DNA from: CAYLLT01 sp964591605
GTDB lineage: Bacteria; Planctomycetota; Phycisphaerae; UBA1845; PWPN01
Assembly: GCA_964591605.1 (NCBI GenBank)
Contig: CAZQEN010000181.1
Span: forward strand, 1-14,902
Direction: 5' to 3'
Length of the DNA stretch: 14,902 bases
In this document: positions 13,737 through 14,902 of the stretch, piece after piece
Position numbering within the stretch: position 1 is the first letter of the stretch
How the letters are laid out: the number at the start of each line of letters is the position of its first letter
Position numbers and translations under genes: made by a program
Notes under the pieces: generated by a model
The model's input: the letters and a program-made list of their open reading frames with translations, nothing else
Told to the model about the DNA's origin: nothing
Database searches by the model: none

Positions 13737-14902
13737 ATGCCTGTTCATTGCCGTCAGGTCCGCCGGGCCGCCTGGCCCGCCGCGGTCGGATTCATCGCAC
13801 TCACCGGTAACCCCCTGTTCGCCCAGACCGGACCGTTCACCAATCCCAGCGGGCCGTTCCTCGCCAACGGATTGCCGGGTGTCAGTCCAGTAGGCACGAC
13901 GCAGATTGCCGTGGACACCACCGGCGACGGTTTTCCCGATCACACCTACGATCTTCCTCCGGAGGTCCGCCCGGACGGCGCCTACACGATCCACTATCGC
14001 CTGTCCCCAACGCGCGAAGTGCTCATCAGCCGTAAGTTCACCTCCGGCTCCGGCATCGTGCCCGGTTGCAGCGACGCCTGGGACAATCGTATCTACTTCC
14101 ACCGGCTCGACCCGCCGCCGGGAACCGGAATGACCGCGTTCACCGGCGAGCAGGGGGCCTGCCTGCCCGGACCCATCGCCCAGGGGCCCTGGTTCTTCGA
14201 CCCATCACCCACGGCGCCGGTGCGGACGGCACTCTTCGTCGGCGCCCCCACGCCCGCCGCCACACCCACCAGCCAGGCCATCCTCTGGGCGGATCTCGTC
14301 CACGGCGAGGTCAATCTCGACGCCTCGACGTACGACTACGGTGTTCAGGGCATTCAGTTTGCCCCGGCCGGGAACGCCGCATTCCTTCAGACGGCCAACC
14401 CGTTCGGCAGCGACCGTCGCTATTATTTCATCGATCTGTGCAAAAGCCCGATCGCCGGCAGCATCGGGCTCACCACCGGTCCCTTGCCCTACGCCGGCTC
14501 GGCCTCGGCGCAGGCGATCTCCAGCGGGGGGCATTTTTGGGGCCAGATCAACGTCAGCGGCGTGAGCGGCGCCTACCGCACCATTCCGCTGCAGGACTGC
14601 TTCACGCCCCACGCGTGCTGCCTGCCCGATGAGAGCTGCGAGGCGGAGAGTCCGATCCTATGTCAGCTTCAGGGGGGAACGACACGGGCGGCCGTGAGCT
14701 GCATCGGCATCAGCTGCGCGACCCCTGCGGGCGCCTGCTGCGACGGCGCGGGCGGCTGCGAGGTCGCCACGCAGGCCGAATGCACGGGTGCCTACCAGGG
14801 TGACGGAACGAATTGCCCGATGGAGGCATGCGCTCCTCCGCCGCCGGTGGTGGAGGGGTGCTGCCTTCCCAGCAGCGGACAGTGCCTGGACGTGACGGCG
14901 GC
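13737..14902 (+). CDS. Secreted Cys-rich repeat protein, 3' end outside the window
   Basis: Open from ATG 13737 to the window edge (388 residues visible). The N-terminus is a signal peptide: basic start, hydrophobic AAVGFIALTGNPL, and cleavage after LFA (about residue 29). Residues 30-285 have no recognisable domain; they include TTGDGFPDHTYDL, which may bind a metal. From Cys288 the sequence is Cys-rich: modules opening with CC at 294, 334 and 375. The first two share CC-x5-C-x7-C, then x12 or x10, then C-x4-C. Such modules are recurrent in secreted planctomycete proteins (recollection). The start is supported by the purine-rich site 10 bases upstream and by the signal peptide beginning there. 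It is divergent from the ECF-kinase pair. Confidence 0.8.
   Translation, partial: MPVHCRQVRRAAWPAAVGFIALTGNPLFAQTGPFTNPSGPFLANGLPGVSPVGTTQIAVDTTGDGFPDHTYDLPPEVRPDGAYTIHYRLSPTREVLISRKFTSGSGIVPGCSDAWDNRIYFHRLDPPPGTGMTAFTGEQGACLPGPIAQGPWFFDPSPTAPVRTALFVGAPTPAATPTSQAILWADLVHGEVNLDASTYDYGVQGIQFAPAGNAAFLQTANPFGSDRRYYFIDLCKSPIAGSIGLTTGPLPYAGSASAQAISSGGHFWGQINVSGVSGAYRTIPLQDCFTPHACCLPDESCEAESPILCQLQGGTTRAAVSCIGISCATPAGACCDGAGGCEVATQAECTGAYQGDGTNCPMEACAPPPPVVEGCCLPSSGQCLDVTA
14616..14902 (+). repeat. Cys-rich protein modules
   Basis: Three modules in frame within the last gene: 14616-14717, 14736-14831, and a partial one from 14859. The linker between the second and third is Pro-rich. Regular Cys spacing suggests disulfide-bonded extracellular units. 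Confidence 0.8.

Noticed and set aside
13504..13893. A 129-residue plus-strand open frame
   Set aside because: Overlaps the signal-peptide start of the Cys-rich gene in another frame and has no family resemblance.

Overview
The window looks like a stretch of chromosome from a GC-rich planctomycete, most likely Phycisphaerae-like. The evidence is the combination of a PEP-CTERM protein, a secreted protein ending in two dockerin-like Ca-binding loops, a planctomycete-type ECF sigma factor next to a membrane Ser/Thr kinase with TPRs, a secreted Cys-rich repeat protein, and short dispersed intergenic repeats. No rRNA, tRNA, CRISPR array, transposase, integrase or phage gene was seen.

Layout. Positions 2-2078 (+ strand): the 3' end of a QueD/PTPS-family gene, then thiS and thiG (thiazole branch of thiamine synthesis), an AT-rich inverted-repeat element, and a small unknown membrane protein. 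Positions 2160-3275 (- strand): a DusB-like tRNA-dihydrouridine synthase with a proline-rich insert. Positions 3439-3699 (+): an 86-residue Ser/Lys/Arg/Ala-rich protein with no acidic residues, resembling histone H1 tails. Positions 3865-4254 (-): a stand-alone response-regulator receiver domain with a good intrinsic terminator and a candidate promoter. Positions 4558-5817 (+): an exported SGNH-hydrolase-like protein.

Positions 5838-6076 hold three copies of a short GC-rich dispersed repeat; a head fragment of the same repeat lies between thiS and thiG. Positions 8428-6113 (-) carry two exported proteins in a probable operon, PEP-CTERM first and dockerin-like second. Divergent from them at 8809-10272 (+) is a Tat/lipobox ADP-ribosylglycohydrolase-family protein. 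Positions 13417-10367 (-) are an ECF sigma factor followed by a Ser/Thr kinase with a central membrane segment and C-terminal TPRs. Divergent from that pair, from 13737 to the window end (+), is a secreted Cys-rich repeat protein that runs off the edge.

How they work together: thiS and thiG act in one pathway (ThiS carries the sulfur that ThiG uses). The ECF-kinase pair is a probable signalling unit; the adjacent divergent Cys-rich gene is an untested candidate target. The rest look like independent housekeeping or cell-surface genes. I found no convincing new defence, mobile or biosynthetic system. The most checkable oddities are the acid-free basic protein, the apparent loss of the catalytic Asp in the QueD homologue, an mRNA hairpin that would bury the ribosome-binding site of the sigma factor, and the intergenic repeat families.
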